The notes under the pieces: generated by a model | Told to the model about the DNA's origin: nothing | The model's input: only the letters and a program-made list of their open reading frames with translations | The model's database searches: none | Origin: Ruegeria haliotis | GTDB lineage: Bacteria > Pseudomonadota > Alphaproteobacteria > Rhodobacterales > Rhodobacteraceae | Direction: 5' to 3' | Length of the DNA: 64,000 bases | Assembly: GCF_013377785.1 (NCBI RefSeq) | Contig: NZ_JABXWT010000003.1 | Coordinates: forward strand, 116,958 to 180,957 | Translations under genes and position numbers: made by a program | Shown: positions 23,988 through 33,286 of the stretch, piece after piece | Layout of the letters: every line of letters starts with the position of its first letter | Position numbering within the stretch: position 1 is the stretch's first letter

Positions 23988-25895
23988 ATGGGAAAAGTAA
24001 TCGGAATTGACCTCGGCACCACGAACTCGTGTGTGGCCATCATGGACGGCTCGCAGCCGAAGGTCATCGAAAACGCAGAAGGGGCGCGGACCACGCCCTC
24101 GATCGTCGCCTTCACAGAAGATGAGCGTCTGGTCGGTCAGCCTGCGAAACGTCAGGCGGTCACCAACCCCGACAACACGATTTTCGGCGTCAAGCGCCTG
24201 ATCGGTCGTCGGGTGGATGATGCCGAAGTCGAAAAAGACAAGAAAATGGTGCCGTTTGCCATCGTCAACGGCGGCAATGGCGACGCGTGGGTTGAAGCCC
24301 GCGGTGAAAAGTACTCCCCAAGCCAGATTTCGGCCTTCACTCTGGGTAAGATGAAGGAAACTGCGGAATCCTATCTGGGTGAGGAAGTCACACAGGCCGT
24401 CATCACCGTTCCGGCCTATTTCAACGACGCTCAGCGTCAGGCCACCAAGGACGCAGGCAAAATTGCCGGTCTGGAAGTGCTGCGGATCATCAACGAGCCG
24501 ACAGCGGCCGCGCTGGCCTATGGTCTGGACAAAGAAGAAACCCAAACCATCGCGGTCTATGACCTTGGCGGCGGTACCTTCGACGTGACCATTCTGGAAA
24601 TCGACGACGGGTTGTTCGAGGTCAAGTCGACCAACGGCGACACTTTCCTGGGTGGTGAAGACTTTGACATGCGCATCGTCAACTATCTGGCGGATGAGTT
24701 CAAAAAAGAACACGGTGTCGATCTGAGCCAGGACAAGATGGCCCTGCAGCGTCTGAAAGAAGCCGCTGAAAAAGCCAAGATCGAACTGTCCTCGACTTCG
24801 CAGACCGAAATCAACCAGCCGTTCATCTCGATGGGCGCCAACGGTCAGCCGCTGCACATGGTCATGAAACTGACCCGTGCCAAGCTGGAATCACTGGTTG
24901 GCGACCTGATCAAGAAGTCGATGAAGCCCTGCCAGGCCGCTCTGAAAGACGCGGGTCTGTCGGCTGCTGATATTGACGAGGTTGTTCTGGTTGGTGGTAT
25001 GACCCGGATGCCGAAAGTGATCGAAGAGGTTACCAAATTCTTCGGTAAAGAGCCGCACAAAGGTGTGAACCCGGACGAAGTTGTTGCCATGGGCGCCGCC
25101 ATTCAGGCCGGTGTTCTGCAGGGCGACGTCAAAGACGTGGTTCTGCTGGACGTGACGCCGCTGTCGCTGGGGATTGAGACGCTGGGTGGCGTGTTCACCC
25201 GTCTGATCGACCGCAACACCACGATCCCGACCAAAAAGTCTCAGGTCTTCTCGACCGCCGAGGACAATCAGAACGCCGTGACCATCCGTTGCTTCCAGGG
25301 GGAGCGCGAAATGGCTGCGGACAACAAGATCCTGGGTCAATTCAACCTCGAAGATATCCCGCCAGCACCGCGCGGCATGCCTCAGATCGAGGTGACTTTT
25401 GACATCGACGCCAACGGCATTGTCTCGGTTTCGGCCAAAGATAAAGGCACTGGCAAAGAGCAGAAGATCACCATCCAGGCATCGGGTGGTCTGTCGGACG
25501 AAGACATCGACAAGATGGTCAAGGACGCCGAAGAGAACGCCGAGGCGGACAAGGAACGCCGCGAGCTGATCGAGGCGAAAAACCAGGCCGAAAGCCTCGT
25601 CCACTCGACCGAAAAGTCGATGGAAGAGCATGCCGACAAGGTCGATCCGACCACGATCGAAGCCATCGAACTGGCCATCGCCGCGCTCAAGGACGAGCTG
25701 GAGACCGAGAATGCCGACAAGATCAAGTCGGGCATTCAGAACGTCACCGAAGCTGCGATGAAGCTGGGCGAGGCTATCTACAAGTCTCAGGCCGAAGAAG
25801 CCGAAGACGAACCTGCGGCAGCCGATGCTGCGCCGGGTGAGGATGACATCGTCGACGCCGAGTTCGAAGATCTGGACGGCGACAAACGTAACTAA
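23988..25895 (+). CDS. dnaK: Molecular chaperone DnaK (Hsp70)
   Basis: Main ATP-driven cytoplasmic folding chaperone, working with DnaJ and GrpE. The ATPase domain opens with [13 protein letters not shown] and has [11 protein letters not shown] and [10 protein letters not shown]; the interdomain linker [19 protein letters not shown] leads into the substrate-binding domain and helical lid. The acidic C-terminal tail ends in EFEDLDGDK. Length 635, standard. The ATG at 23988 has GAAAGGG upstream with suitable spacing. A sigma-32-like promoter lies about 110 bp upstream, and dnaJ follows after 74 bp containing a GC-rich hairpin. Confidence 0.99.
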   Translation: MGKVIGIDLGTTNSCVAIMDGSQPKVIENAEGARTTPSIVAFTEDERLVGQPAKRQAVTNPDNTIFGVKRLIGRRVDDAEVEKDKKMVPFAIVNGGNGDAWVEARGEKYSPSQISAFTLGKMKETAESYLGEEVTQAVITVPAYFNDAQRQATKDAGKIAGLEVLRIINEPTAAALAYGLDKEETQTIAVYDLGGGTFDVTILEIDDGLFEVKSTNGDTFLGGEDFDMRIVNYLADEFKKEHGVDLSQDKMALQRLKEAAEKAKIELSSTSQTEINQPFISMGANGQPLHMVMKLTRAKLESLVGDLIKKSMKPCQAALKDAGLSAADIDEVVLVGGMTRMPKVIEEVTKFFGKEPHKGVNPDEVVAMGAAIQAGVLQGDVKDVVLLDVTPLSLGIETLGGVFTRLIDRNTTIPTKKSQVFSTAEDNQNAVTIRCFQGEREMAADNKILGQFNLEDIPPAPRGMPQIEVTFDIDANGIVSVSAKDKGTGKEQKITIQASGGLSDEDIDKMVKDAEENAEADKERRELIEAKNQAESLVHSTEKSMEEHADKVDPTTIEAIELAIAALKDELETENADKIKSGIQNVTEAAMKLGEAIYKSQAEEAEDEPAAADAAPGEDDIVDAEFEDLDGDKRN

Positions 25896-25913
25896 CGGAT
25901 AACCGTGCCAATG

Positions 25914-25942
25914 CGGGCCGGTCCGGTTGCCGGGCCGGCCCG
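25914..25942 (+). other. GC-rich hairpin between dnaK and dnaJ
   Basis: CGGGCCGG (25914-25921) pairs perfectly with CCGGCCCG (25935-25942) across a 13-nt loop. No T-tract follows, so it is not a normal terminator. It may protect the 3' end of dnaK mRNA or lower dnaJ relative to dnaK. Confidence 0.55.
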
Positions 25943-25969
25943 ATTACGTTGAGACATAAGGACATACTG

Positions 25970-27106
25970 ATGTCAAAACGCGACTATTACGATGTGCTCG
26001 GGGTGTCCAAGGGCGCATCGGCGGACGAGATCAAGAAAGGCTTTCGCACGAAAGCCAAAGCATTGCATCCTGACCGCAACAAGGACAACCCGGACGCCGA
26101 GACGCAGTTCAAAGAAGCGAACGAGGCTTACGACGTTCTGAAAGATGCCGAGAAAAAGGCCGCTTACGACCGTTTCGGCCATGCCGCTTTCGAAAATGGC
26201 ATGGGTGGCGGCGGGCGCCCCGGCGGGCAGGGTGATTTTTCCAGCGCCTTCTCGGATGTATTCGACGACCTGTTCGGCGATTTCATGGGTGGCCAACGTG
26301 GTGGTGGCGGACGCCGTGCCGCGCGCGGCTCGGACCTGCGTTATAACCTGCGCGTAAATCTGGAAGAGGCCTATGCGGGCCTGCAAAAGACGATCAACGT
26401 GCCAGCCGCCGTGGCCTGTTCGGCCTGTGACGGGTCGGGCGCCGAAGGCGGCGTAGAACCCACAACCTGCCCAACCTGTTCCGGCATGGGCAAAGTGCGC
26501 GCGCAGCAGGGCTTTTTTACTGTCGAACGCAGCTGCCCAACCTGCTCGGGCCTGGGTCAGATCATCAAGAACCCCTGTAAATCCTGTCAGGGCGCAGGCC
26601 GCGTCGAAAAAGAACGCGCTCTGTCCGTCAACATCCCTGCCGGTGTCGAAACCGGTACCCGCATCCGACTGGCGGGCGAGGGTGAGGCCGGAATGCGCGG
26701 TGGCCCTCCGGGTGATCTCTATATCTTTGTCGAAGTCTCGGATCACAAGCTGTTCGAACGCGACAGTGTGAATTTGTATTGCCGTGTGCCGGTCAGCATG
26801 GCCAAGGCCGCGCTGGGTGGTTCGATCGAGGTGCCAACCATCGACGGTGGCCGTGGTCGTGTGCAGATTCCGGCAGGCAGCCAATCGGGCCGCCAGATGC
26901 GCCTGCGCAGCAAAGGCATGCCCGCCCTGCGTGGCGGTGGCGTCGGGGATATGTTCATTGAACTGGCCGTGGAAACCCCGGTCAATCTGACCAGCCGCCA
27001 AAAGGAACTGCTGCGAGAGTTTGACGATCTGGGTGAAGACAATCATCCCGAATCCAACAGCTTTTTCTCGTCAGTGAAATCTTTCTGGGACGGAATGAAA
27101 GGCTGA
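25970..27106 (+). CDS. dnaJ: Co-chaperone DnaJ (Hsp40)
   Basis: Stimulates the DnaK ATPase and delivers unfolded substrates. Class A architecture is complete: J domain with the HPD motif in LHPDRNKDN, a Gly/Phe-rich stretch ([12 protein letters not shown]), four zinc CxxCxGxG repeats ([32 protein letters not shown]) and the C-terminal peptide-binding domain. The ATG at 25970 has AAGGA seven bases upstream; an in-frame ATG at 25949 lacks a ribosome site. 378 residues. Probably co-transcribed with dnaK, and a clear terminator follows the stop. Confidence 0.98.
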   Translation: MSKRDYYDVLGVSKGASADEIKKGFRTKAKALHPDRNKDNPDAETQFKEANEAYDVLKDAEKKAAYDRFGHAAFENGMGGGGRPGGQGDFSSAFSDVFDDLFGDFMGGQRGGGGRRAARGSDLRYNLRVNLEEAYAGLQKTINVPAAVACSACDGSGAEGGVEPTTCPTCSGMGKVRAQQGFFTVERSCPTCSGLGQIIKNPCKSCQGAGRVEKERALSVNIPAGVETGTRIRLAGEGEAGMRGGPPGDLYIFVEVSDHKLFERDSVNLYCRVPVSMAKAALGGSIEVPTIDGGRGRVQIPAGSQSGRQMRLRSKGMPALRGGGVGDMFIELAVETPVNLTSRQKELLREFDDLGEDNHPESNSFFSSVKSFWDGMKG

Positions 27107-27129
27107 TTGGCCTAAAACCAATTAAAGAT

Positions 27130-27156
27130 GGCCGGTCCAGTGGGGCCGGCCTTTTT
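27130..27156 (+). terminator. Intrinsic terminator after dnaJ
   Basis: GGCCGG (27130-27135) pairs with CCGGCC (27146-27151), with further possible C-G pairs inside the loop, and is followed directly by TTTTT. It separates the dnaKJ unit from the thiamine operon. Confidence 0.8.
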
Positions 27157-27237
27157 CGTTGATAAGTCCAGTTTGACGGGCACAACCCCGGAATTGGCCC
27201 TTGATTCCCGGCCCACCTCCTGAGATTGTCCGCGTCA

Positions 27238-27327
27238 ACCGTTGGGGTGTCCTGATCAAAGGGCTGAGAGGCGTGAATGCGCTAACCCATCGAACCTGAT
27301 CCGGGCAATACCGGCGGAGGGAACGGT
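27238..27327 (+). promoter_or_regulatory. TPP (thi-box) riboswitch
   Basis: All conserved parts are present: P1 is ACCGTT (27238-27243) paired with AACGGT (27322-27327); GGGGTGTC, GGGCTGAGAGG and GCTAACCCATCGAACCTG form the pyrimidine-sensing arm; and ATCCGGGCAATACCGGCG with GGAGGGAA forms the pyrophosphate arm. It lies 58 bp before the GTG start of thiD. Downstream helices fit control of translation: AACGG (27322-27326) can pair with CCGTT (27356-27360), or CGTTGC (27357-27362) can pair with GCAACG (27378-27383), which takes in the end of the thiD ribosome site (GGAG, 27375-27378). High TPP would favour P1 and so the second, closed form. Confidence 0.95.
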
Positions 27328-27385
27328 CTTATGAACACAGACGTTTTCAATGCCCCCGTTGCCCCAATATTGATGGAGCAACGAC

Positions 27386-28189
27386 GTGACGCCAATCGCC
27401 TTGACCATAGCGGGATCCGACAGCGGCGGCGGGGCCGGCATTCAGGCCGATCTCAAGGCCATGTCTGCGCTGGGTGTCTTTGGCGCAAGTGTCATCACGG
27501 CGGTTACCGCGCAGAACACCCGGGCCGTAACAGCGGTGCATGGTATCCCGGTGGAGGTGATTTCCGCGCAGATTGACGCAGTGCTCAGCGATTTGGACGT
27601 TCAGGCGATCAAGATTGGCATGCTGGCCACACCGGATATTATCCACGCGGTGGCGCGCGGCATTGCCAATTTCAAAGGCCCAATTGTGTTGGACCCGGTG
27701 ATGATTGCCAAATCCGGCGACGCCCTGCTGGCGCGCGAAGCAATCCAGACCTTGCGCGATGTTCTGTTGCCGCGGGCCACGGTCCTGACCCCGAACTTGC
27801 CCGAGGCCGCATGCCTGTTGGACACAACCGCCGCTGAAACCCCGGCGGAAATGGTCGAACAGGGCCGCGCATTGTGCGCCTTGGGTGCGAATGCGGTGTT
27901 GATGAAGGGCGGTCACGGCAAGGGTGACGTATGCCATGACCTGCTGATCGACGCATCTGGTGTCGTTGCCGAGTTTCAAGCGCCGCGCCACGCTACCAAA
28001 AACACCCATGGCACCGGATGCACACTGTCTTCGTCGATTGCAGCCGGGCTGGCCGAGGGGCTGTCGCTTACAGATGCGGCGACGCAGGCACATGACTACC
28101 TGCAAGGCGCGATCTCTCGGGCAGATGAGCTGAATATCGGTGCGGGGCACGGGCCCGTACATCACTTCCATCGGGTCTGGTCCGTATGA
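27386..28189 (+). CDS. thiD: Hydroxymethylpyrimidine/phosphomethylpyrimidine kinase
   Basis: Phosphorylates HMP and then HMP-P to HMP-PP for thiamine synthesis. Ribokinase fold: substrate loop GSDSGGGAGIQADLKA at the N-terminus, KGGHGKGD, and the anion-hole motif HGTGCTLSS near residue 210. 267 residues. Start is GTG at 27386 with GGAG 7 nt upstream; the in-frame extension is blocked and the ATG at 27331 is in another frame. It is the first gene of the riboswitch-controlled operon and overlaps thiO by ATGA (28186-28189). Confidence 0.96.
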   Translation: MTPIALTIAGSDSGGGAGIQADLKAMSALGVFGASVITAVTAQNTRAVTAVHGIPVEVISAQIDAVLSDLDVQAIKIGMLATPDIIHAVARGIANFKGPIVLDPVMIAKSGDALLAREAIQTLRDVLLPRATVLTPNLPEAACLLDTTAAETPAEMVEQGRALCALGANAVLMKGGHGKGDVCHDLLIDASGVVAEFQAPRHATKNTHGTGCTLSSSIAAGLAEGLSLTDAATQAHDYLQGAISRADELNIGAGHGPVHHFHRVWSV

Positions 28190-29163
28190 CAACCTGGTCC
28201 ATCATAGGTGCCGGTGTCGCCGGTCTGGCGGTGGCGAGCGAGCTTGTTTCGCGCGGGGTCAAGGTGCAGGTCTTCGATCCGGGTGGCCCGCCCGGGCCAC
28301 ATGGTTGTTCCTGGTGGGCCGGAGGAATGCTGGCACCATGGTGTGAATACGAAAATGCCGAGGAACCAGTGTTGCGACTGGGCCAGATGGCCATTGACTG
28401 GTGGGCGGATAGAACACAAGTGCACCGACGTGGAACCATCGTCGTGGCAAGCGCTCGCGACCTGCCTGACCTGCGCCGCTTTGCCCGCCGCACGGAACAG
28501 TTTGTCGACGTAAATCAAGCAGAAATCACTGAATTAGAGCCTGATTTACATGGTTTCAACAAGGGCTTGCATTTCGAACATGAAGCGCATGTTGATCCCC
28601 GCCAGGCCTTGCAGGATCTCTATCGCCAACTGACAGATCATGGTGTGGAGCTTCACCGCAAGCTCGCGCCGACCCAATTGGAAAACGCCATTGATTGCCG
28701 AGGACTGCATGCCCGCGATTATCTCTATGACCTGCGCGGCGTGAAAGGTGAGATGCTGGTGGTCCGTTGCCCCGATGTGACGCTGACCCGTCCGGTGCGC
28801 CTGCTGCATCCGCGCATGCCGCTTTATGTCGTGCCGCGGGGTGATGGAGTCTACATGCTGGGCGCCACCATGATCGAGTCTGAGGACAGCAGCCGCATCA
28901 CCGCCCGCTCGATGCTGGAACTGCTCAGCGCGGCCTATGCCCTGAACCCGGCCTTTGGCGAGGCCGAGGTGCTGGAAATCGGCGTCGATCTGCGCCCCGC
29001 TTTTCCGGACAACCTGCCACGCATCCGGCGTCTGGGGCGGACAATCCATGCAAATGGCCTGTATCGCCACGGTTACCTGTTGGCCCCTGCGCTGGCACAG
29101 GGCGTGGCTGATCTGGCGCTTGAGAACAAACATTCGGAGATGGTCGATGAAGATCGTGCTTAA
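28186..29163 (+). CDS. thiO: Glycine oxidase ThiO
   Basis: FAD-dependent oxidation of glycine to iminoglycine (dehydroglycine), the nitrogen and carbon source of the thiazole ring under aerobic conditions. The FAD-binding loop is SIIGAGVAGLAVASEL at the N-terminus, with the acidic ribose-binding end of the second strand in VQVFDPG. The C-terminal ELSAAYALNPAF and RHGYLLAPALAQG fit the D-amino acid oxidase fold. 325 residues. It starts within the thiD stop (ATGA) and overlaps thiS by 17 bp. Use of ThiO instead of ThiH agrees with an aerobic organism. Confidence 0.93.
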   Translation: MTTWSIIGAGVAGLAVASELVSRGVKVQVFDPGGPPGPHGCSWWAGGMLAPWCEYENAEEPVLRLGQMAIDWWADRTQVHRRGTIVVASARDLPDLRRFARRTEQFVDVNQAEITELEPDLHGFNKGLHFEHEAHVDPRQALQDLYRQLTDHGVELHRKLAPTQLENAIDCRGLHARDYLYDLRGVKGEMLVVRCPDVTLTRPVRLLHPRMPLYVVPRGDGVYMLGATMIESEDSSRITARSMLELLSAAYALNPAFGEAEVLEIGVDLRPAFPDNLPRIRRLGRTIHANGLYRHGYLLAPALAQGVADLALENKHSEMVDEDRA

Positions 29164-29341
29164 CGGAGAGCCACGCGAGGTGCATGCAACCACCCTGTCC
29201 GACTTACTGGCCGAGTGCGGGTTTTCTGGCCGCGTCGCCACCGCAGTGAACGAGGACTTCGTGCCCTCAAGCCTGCGCGTTGGCCGGGCATTGAACGAAG
29301 GCGACCGGGTCGAAATCCTGTCACCCATGCAGGGGGGCTGA
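29147..29341 (+). CDS. thiS: Sulfur carrier protein ThiS
   Basis: Ubiquitin-like 64-residue protein that brings sulfur to ThiG as a C-terminal thiocarboxylate. Begins [12 protein letters not shown] and ends in PMQGG; the Gly-Gly end is what ThiF adenylates. The ATG at 29147 lies within the last codons of thiO in another frame (17-bp overlap), and thiG begins 2 bp after the stop. The longer open frame running back to 28955 in the same phase has no support as a start. Confidence 0.95.
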   Translation: MKIVLNGEPREVHATTLSDLLAECGFSGRVATAVNEDFVPSSLRVGRALNEGDRVEILSPMQGG

Positions 29342-29343
29342 GG

Positions 29344-30108
29344 ATGAAACGCTTTTATGGCACTGAACTGCCGAATCCGCTGATGCTGGGCACAGCGCAA
29401 TATCCCAGCCCTGCCATACTGGAACAGGCCTTCCGCGACAGCGGCGCAGGGGTGGCCACGGTGTCCCTGCGCCGCGAAGCTGGGGCGGGGCAGACATTCT
29501 GGCAGATGATCCGGGATCTGAGTGTCTTGATCCTGCCCAACACCGCTGGGTGCCACACGGTGAAAGAGGCCGTCACAACCGCCCATATGGCGCGTGAGGT
29601 GTTTGACACCAAATGGATCAAGCTGGAGCTGATCGGCCACACAGACAGCCTGCAACCGGATGTGTTCCAACTGGTTGAGGCCGCGCGCATTCTGACCGAG
29701 GACGGGTTTCAGGTGTTTCCCTACACCACCGACGATCTTGTCGTGGGGGAACGTTTGCTTGGGGCCGGGTGCGAGGTTTTGATGCCGTGGGGCGCGCCGA
29801 TCGGGTCGGGCCGAGGGCTGAACAACGAATACGCCCTGCGCGCGATGCGGGCCGAATTTCCCGACTTACCGCTGGTGATTGATGCGGGCGTTGGCCTGCC
29901 CAGCCATGCCGCCCACGCGATGGAGCTGGGCTATGACGCAGTCTTGCTCAACACCGCTGTGGCGCGTGCTGGCGATCCGGCCGCCATGGCGCGCGCAATG
30001 GTGTTGGCCGTGCAGGCCGGGCAATTGGCTCATCAGGCCGACCCGATCGAGGCCCGCGATATGGCCGAACCCTCTACCCCCGTTGTCGGAAAGGCCTTCT
30101 TGTCATGA
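29344..30108 (+). CDS. thiG: Thiazole synthase ThiG
   Basis: Condenses deoxyxylulose-5-phosphate, dehydroglycine and ThiS-thiocarboxylate to the thiazole phosphate carboxylate. A TIM barrel of 254 residues: the Schiff-base lysine is in WIKLELIGH, and [13 protein letters not shown] and [13 protein letters not shown] are conserved phosphate-binding loops. The ATG at 29344 is preceded by GAGG; a longer upstream frame is not needed. Stop overlaps thiE as ATGA (30105-30108). Confidence 0.97.
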   Translation: MKRFYGTELPNPLMLGTAQYPSPAILEQAFRDSGAGVATVSLRREAGAGQTFWQMIRDLSVLILPNTAGCHTVKEAVTTAHMAREVFDTKWIKLELIGHTDSLQPDVFQLVEAARILTEDGFQVFPYTTDDLVVGERLLGAGCEVLMPWGAPIGSGRGLNNEYALRAMRAEFPDLPLVIDAGVGLPSHAAHAMELGYDAVLLNTAVARAGDPAAMARAMVLAVQAGQLAHQADPIEARDMAEPSTPVVGKAFLS

Positions 30109-30701
30109 AACTGGATCGTTTCTACCCAATTTTCGACCATTCCGACTGGCTGCGCGGCATGTTGCCCTTGGGGGTCAAGCTAGTGCAGCTACGCGTGAAG
30201 GACCAACCGGACGCGGCAGTGCGTGAGCAGATCGCCATATCGCAAAAACTGTGCCGGGATCACGGGGCCGTGCTTGTCATCAACGATTATTGGCAAGCCG
30301 CCATCGAGGCGGGTTGCGACTGGATTCACCTCGGGCAGGAGGATCTGGATGACGCTGATCTGAAAGCTATCCGCAAGGCCGGGTTGAAACTGGGCGTGTC
30401 CACCCATGACGATGACGAGCTTGAGCGCGTGCTGGCAATGGGCCCGGATTACGTTGCACTTGGGCCGGTCTATCCGACAATTCTGAAAAAGATGAAGTGG
30501 CACCAGCAAGGTTTGCCCCGCGTGACCGAATGGAAGCAGCGCGTTGGTGACATCCCTCTGGTCGGTATCGGCGGCATGAGCGTCGAGCGCGCGCCGGGTG
30601 TGCTGGAAGCCGGGGCTGACATCGTCTCGGCTGTGACCGACATCACCCTTAATGCTGACCCCGAAGCCCGCGTCCGCGGCTGGATCGAGGTCACGAGATG
30701 A
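30105..30701 (+). CDS. thiE: Thiamine phosphate synthase
   Basis: Joins HMP-PP with thiazole phosphate (or its carboxylate) to thiamine phosphate. A short TIM barrel of 198 residues with [18 protein letters not shown], the substrate loop [14 protein letters not shown], and PVYPTILKK; the phosphate loop [19 protein letters not shown] is near the end. It is shorter and more divergent than E. coli ThiE, as in other Rhodobacteraceae. It is coupled on both sides by ATGA overlaps, upstream with thiG and downstream with thiF. Confidence 0.93.
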   Translation: MKLDRFYPIFDHSDWLRGMLPLGVKLVQLRVKDQPDAAVREQIAISQKLCRDHGAVLVINDYWQAAIEAGCDWIHLGQEDLDDADLKAIRKAGLKLGVSTHDDDELERVLAMGPDYVALGPVYPTILKKMKWHQQGLPRVTEWKQRVGDIPLVGIGGMSVERAPGVLEAGADIVSAVTDITLNADPEARVRGWIEVTR

Positions 30702-31660
30702 GCCGCTATGCCCGTCAGATGATCCTGCCGGAGGTCGGTGCCAAGGGGCAGGACCGTCTGTCGAACGCGCATGTTCTGATCGTGGGGGCAGGCGGGCTGG
30801 CGGCCCCGGTGCTGCCCTTGCTGGCGGGCGCTGGTGTTGGGCAGTTGACGATCATGGACCGGGACAGTGTGGCCCTATCAAATCTGCACCGGCAAACGCT
30901 GTTCACCGAGCAGGATTGTGGCTGCGCCAAAGTCCAAGTGGCGGCTGAGCGGTGCCAGGCATTGAACGATGAAATAGAAGTTCATGCAGAAAAACGGGCT
31001 CTAACAAATGAAAATGTAACTGAATTCGTTGCTGACGTTGATGTGGTTCTGGATTGTGCGGACAGCTATGCGGCCAGTTACATCTTATCGGACACCTGCC
31101 TGCGATTGGCCAAGCCGCTGATCAGCGCATCAGTCCTTGGGCTGTCTGGCTACGTCGGCGGATTCTGCGGCGGCGCCCCGTCTTTGCGGGCTGTATTCCC
31201 GGATGCTCCTGACAGTGGCGCAAGTTGCGCTACCGCAGGCGTTCTCGGCCCCGTTGTCGGGATGATCGGTGCCATGCAGGCGCAAATGACGCTGAACCTG
31301 ATCTTGGGTGTCAAACCGTCGCCACTCGGTCAAATGGTGCAATTTGATGCCCGGCCACTTCGCAGTACCGGGTTCCGTTTTGACGGCGCGCCGGAGCCCG
31401 ATGCGCATTTCCCGTTTATCGCCCCGTCCCAGCTGAAGGCTGATGATCTGGTCATCGAGCTGCGTAATGCAGAAGAAGCGCCGGAACCGATACATCCCAG
31501 CGCTCGGCGCATGCCGTTAGAGATGCTCATAAACGACTCTAATAAAGGAAAGCGCCTAGCCTTGTGCTGCGCCACCGGTCTGCGCGCGTGGCGTGCGGCC
31601 GAAAAAATTCAACCGGATTGGCCCGGCGAGATTGTCCTCGTCGCCGCCTCAACCTCGTGA
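30698..31660 (+). CDS. thiF: ThiF-family adenylyltransferase with C-terminal rhodanese-like domain
   Basis: Adenylates the ThiS C-terminus for sulfur loading. E1-like domain at about residues 1-235: ATP loop VGAGGLAAPVL, MDRDSVALSNLHRQ, and active cysteine C177 in GASCATAG. A C-terminal rhodanese-like segment follows (about 245-320), recognised from VIELRNAEEA and the active loop C291-ATGLR, which suggests that sulfur delivery is built in. Odd feature: the two CxxC pairs that hold zinc in E. coli ThiF and MoeB are missing; the first is replaced by PSLRA. Stop is followed after 19 bp by thiY. Without context it could be called MoeB, but operon position supports ThiF. Confidence 0.9.
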   Translation: MSRYARQMILPEVGAKGQDRLSNAHVLIVGAGGLAAPVLPLLAGAGVGQLTIMDRDSVALSNLHRQTLFTEQDCGCAKVQVAAERCQALNDEIEVHAEKRALTNENVTEFVADVDVVLDCADSYAASYILSDTCLRLAKPLISASVLGLSGYVGGFCGGAPSLRAVFPDAPDSGASCATAGVLGPVVGMIGAMQAQMTLNLILGVKPSPLGQMVQFDARPLRSTGFRFDGAPEPDAHFPFIAPSQLKADDLVIELRNAEEAPEPIHPSARRMPLEMLINDSNKGKRLALCCATGLRAWRAAEKIQPDWPGEIVLVAASTS

Positions 31661-31679
31661 ACAGAAGGAAACGCGAGAT

Positions 31680-32615
31680 ATGAAGAAACTGATCGCTGCC
31701 ATTGCCCTGCTGGCTGCTGCGCCCGCTTGGGCGGAAGATAAAATGACCGTGCTGCTAGACTGGTTCATCAACCCCGACCACGGCCCGATCATCGTGGCGC
31801 AGGAAAACGGCTATTTCGCAGAGCAGGGGCTTGAGGTTGAAATCGTTCCCCCCGCCGATCCGTCCGCTCCGCCGCGTCTGGTGGCCGCTGGTCAGGCCGA
31901 TCTGGCCGTGTCCTACCAGCCGCAGCTGCACCTGCAAATCCACGAGGGTCTGCCCCTGAAGCGGGTCGGTACGCTGGTGGCCACACCACTGAATTGCCTG
32001 CTGGTTCTCGAAGACGGACCGATTACATCGCCTGCCGATCTCAAGGGCAAGAAAATCGGTTTCTCGGTCGCCGGTGTGGAAGAGGCGGTCCTTGGCGCCG
32101 TTCTGGGCAAGTACGACGTGGCGCTGGACGATGTTGAGCTGATCAACGTGAACTTCTCGCTCTCGCCGTCGCTGATGACAGGCCAGGTCGACGCCGTGAT
32201 CGGCGCCTATCGCAATTTCGAACTGAACCAGATGGATATCGAAGGTGTCCCGGGCCGCTGCTTCTATATCGAGGAAGAAGGCGTGCCGCCTTATGACGAA
32301 CTGATCTACGTCGCCAATCCCGAAACCATGGACACCGACAAGGTCGCGCGGTTCCTGGCCGCGACTGAAAAAGCCACCCAATTCATCGTCAATAACCCAG
32401 AGAAAAGCTGGGAAGTCTTCTCATCCACCTCGCCCGAGTTGCAGGACGAGCTGAACGCGCGCGCCTGGGTCGATACGATGCCCCGTTTTGCCCTGCGTCC
32501 CGCAGGTCTTGAGGCTGGTCGCTACGCCCGGTTTGAAGCGTTCCTCAAAGACAGCGGTATGATCGACAACATCAACCCTGTCAGCGACATCGCAATCGAT
32601 GTGACCGCGCAATGA
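31680..32615 (+). CDS. thiY: ABC transporter periplasmic pyrimidine-precursor-binding protein ThiY
   Basis: Binds N-formyl-aminomethylpyrimidine or a similar HMP precursor in the periplasm for import by ThiXZ. The ATG at 31680 opens a clean signal peptide (MKKLIAAIALLAAAPAWA, cleaved before ED); an upstream ATG would put the signal inside the protein. Mature protein has the NMT1/THI5-like fold: LLDWFINPDHGPIIVAQENG, LVAAGQADLAVSYQPQL and a FSVAG loop. 311 residues. Overlaps tenA as ATGA (32612-32615). Together with tenA, thiZ and thiX it forms the salvage half of the operon. Confidence 0.92.
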   Translation: MKKLIAAIALLAAAPAWAEDKMTVLLDWFINPDHGPIIVAQENGYFAEQGLEVEIVPPADPSAPPRLVAAGQADLAVSYQPQLHLQIHEGLPLKRVGTLVATPLNCLLVLEDGPITSPADLKGKKIGFSVAGVEEAVLGAVLGKYDVALDDVELINVNFSLSPSLMTGQVDAVIGAYRNFELNQMDIEGVPGRCFYIEEEGVPPYDELIYVANPETMDTDKVARFLAATEKATQFIVNNPEKSWEVFSSTSPELQDELNARAWVDTMPRFALRPAGLEAGRYARFEAFLKDSGMIDNINPVSDIAIDVTAQ

Positions 32616-33286
32616 ACGATTATGGCAAGGCCTTCGCGCTGATGCGCGACGCGGCGCAGGGGTCATGGCGGGATTATTCCCGTCATGCCTTTGTCGAAGG
32701 CATGAAGGATGGCACCCTTCCGCACGAGGCGTTCCTGCACTATCTGCGGCAGGATTATGTGTTTCTGATCCATTTCTCGCGCGCATGGGCGTTGGCGGTG
32801 GTGAAATCCGAAACGCACGAAGAGATGCTGGCCGCCTCGCGTACCGTGAATGGGCTGATCAGCGAAGAGATGAAGTTGCACATCGGTATCTGTGAAGCAG
32901 AGGGCATTTCGCAGGATCAATTGTTCGCCACACCGGAACGCGCCGAAAACCTGGCCTATACGCGCTATGTTCTGGAGGCTGGTTACAGCGGTGATCTGCT
33001 GGACCTGCTGGCCGCACTCGTGCCGTGTGTCATGGGGTACGGCGAAATCGGCACCCGGCTGGCATCTCAGGCGACGTCCGAGACCTACCAAGACTGGATC
33101 AACACCTATGCGGGTGAGGACTATCAGGGCGCGTGCAAAGCCGTGGGTGAGTTGCTTGATTCGGCTCTAACACGGCGGATTGGCGCGGATTTCCAAGCGT
33201 CGCCCCGCTGGTATCGCCTGTGTCGGACCTTCCGCACTGCGACCGAGCTCGAGGTGAATTTCTGGCAGATGGGCCTGACCCCATGA
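32612..33286 (+). CDS. tenA: Aminopyrimidine aminohydrolase / thiaminase II
   Basis: Hydrolyses aminomethyl-HMP to HMP in thiamine salvage, the expected step after ThiXYZ import. Helical TenA fold of 224 residues: conserved HYLRQDYVFLIHFSRAWA with the substrate Asp, catalytic C139 in ALVPCVMGYGEIG and the final helix EVNFWQMGL. Start and stop overlap neighbours by ATGA (upstream thiY, downstream thiZ). N-formyl removal would need an amidohydrolase (YlmB) not found here. Confidence 0.94.
   Translation: MNDYGKAFALMRDAAQGSWRDYSRHAFVEGMKDGTLPHEAFLHYLRQDYVFLIHFSRAWALAVVKSETHEEMLAASRTVNGLISEEMKLHIGICEAEGISQDQLFATPERAENLAYTRYVLEAGYSGDLLDLLAALVPCVMGYGEIGTRLASQATSETYQDWINTYAGEDYQGACKAVGELLDSALTRRIGADFQASPRWYRLCRTFRTATELEVNFWQMGLTP

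Noticed and set aside
23871..24857. 328-codon open frame opposite dnaK
   Set aside because: Antisense to dnaK; such frames are a known artefact opposite Hsp70 genes.
27331..27576. ATG at 27331 right after the TPP aptamer, with GGAGG 10 nt upstream
   Set aside because: The GGAGG is part of the conserved aptamer, and the frame runs out of phase through thiD with a product of no known kind. A short translated leader remains possible but unsupported.
28546..29670. 374-codon open frame opposite thiO-thiS-thiG
   Set aside because: Antisense to three overlapping thi genes; product is Gln/His/Arg-rich without any known motif.
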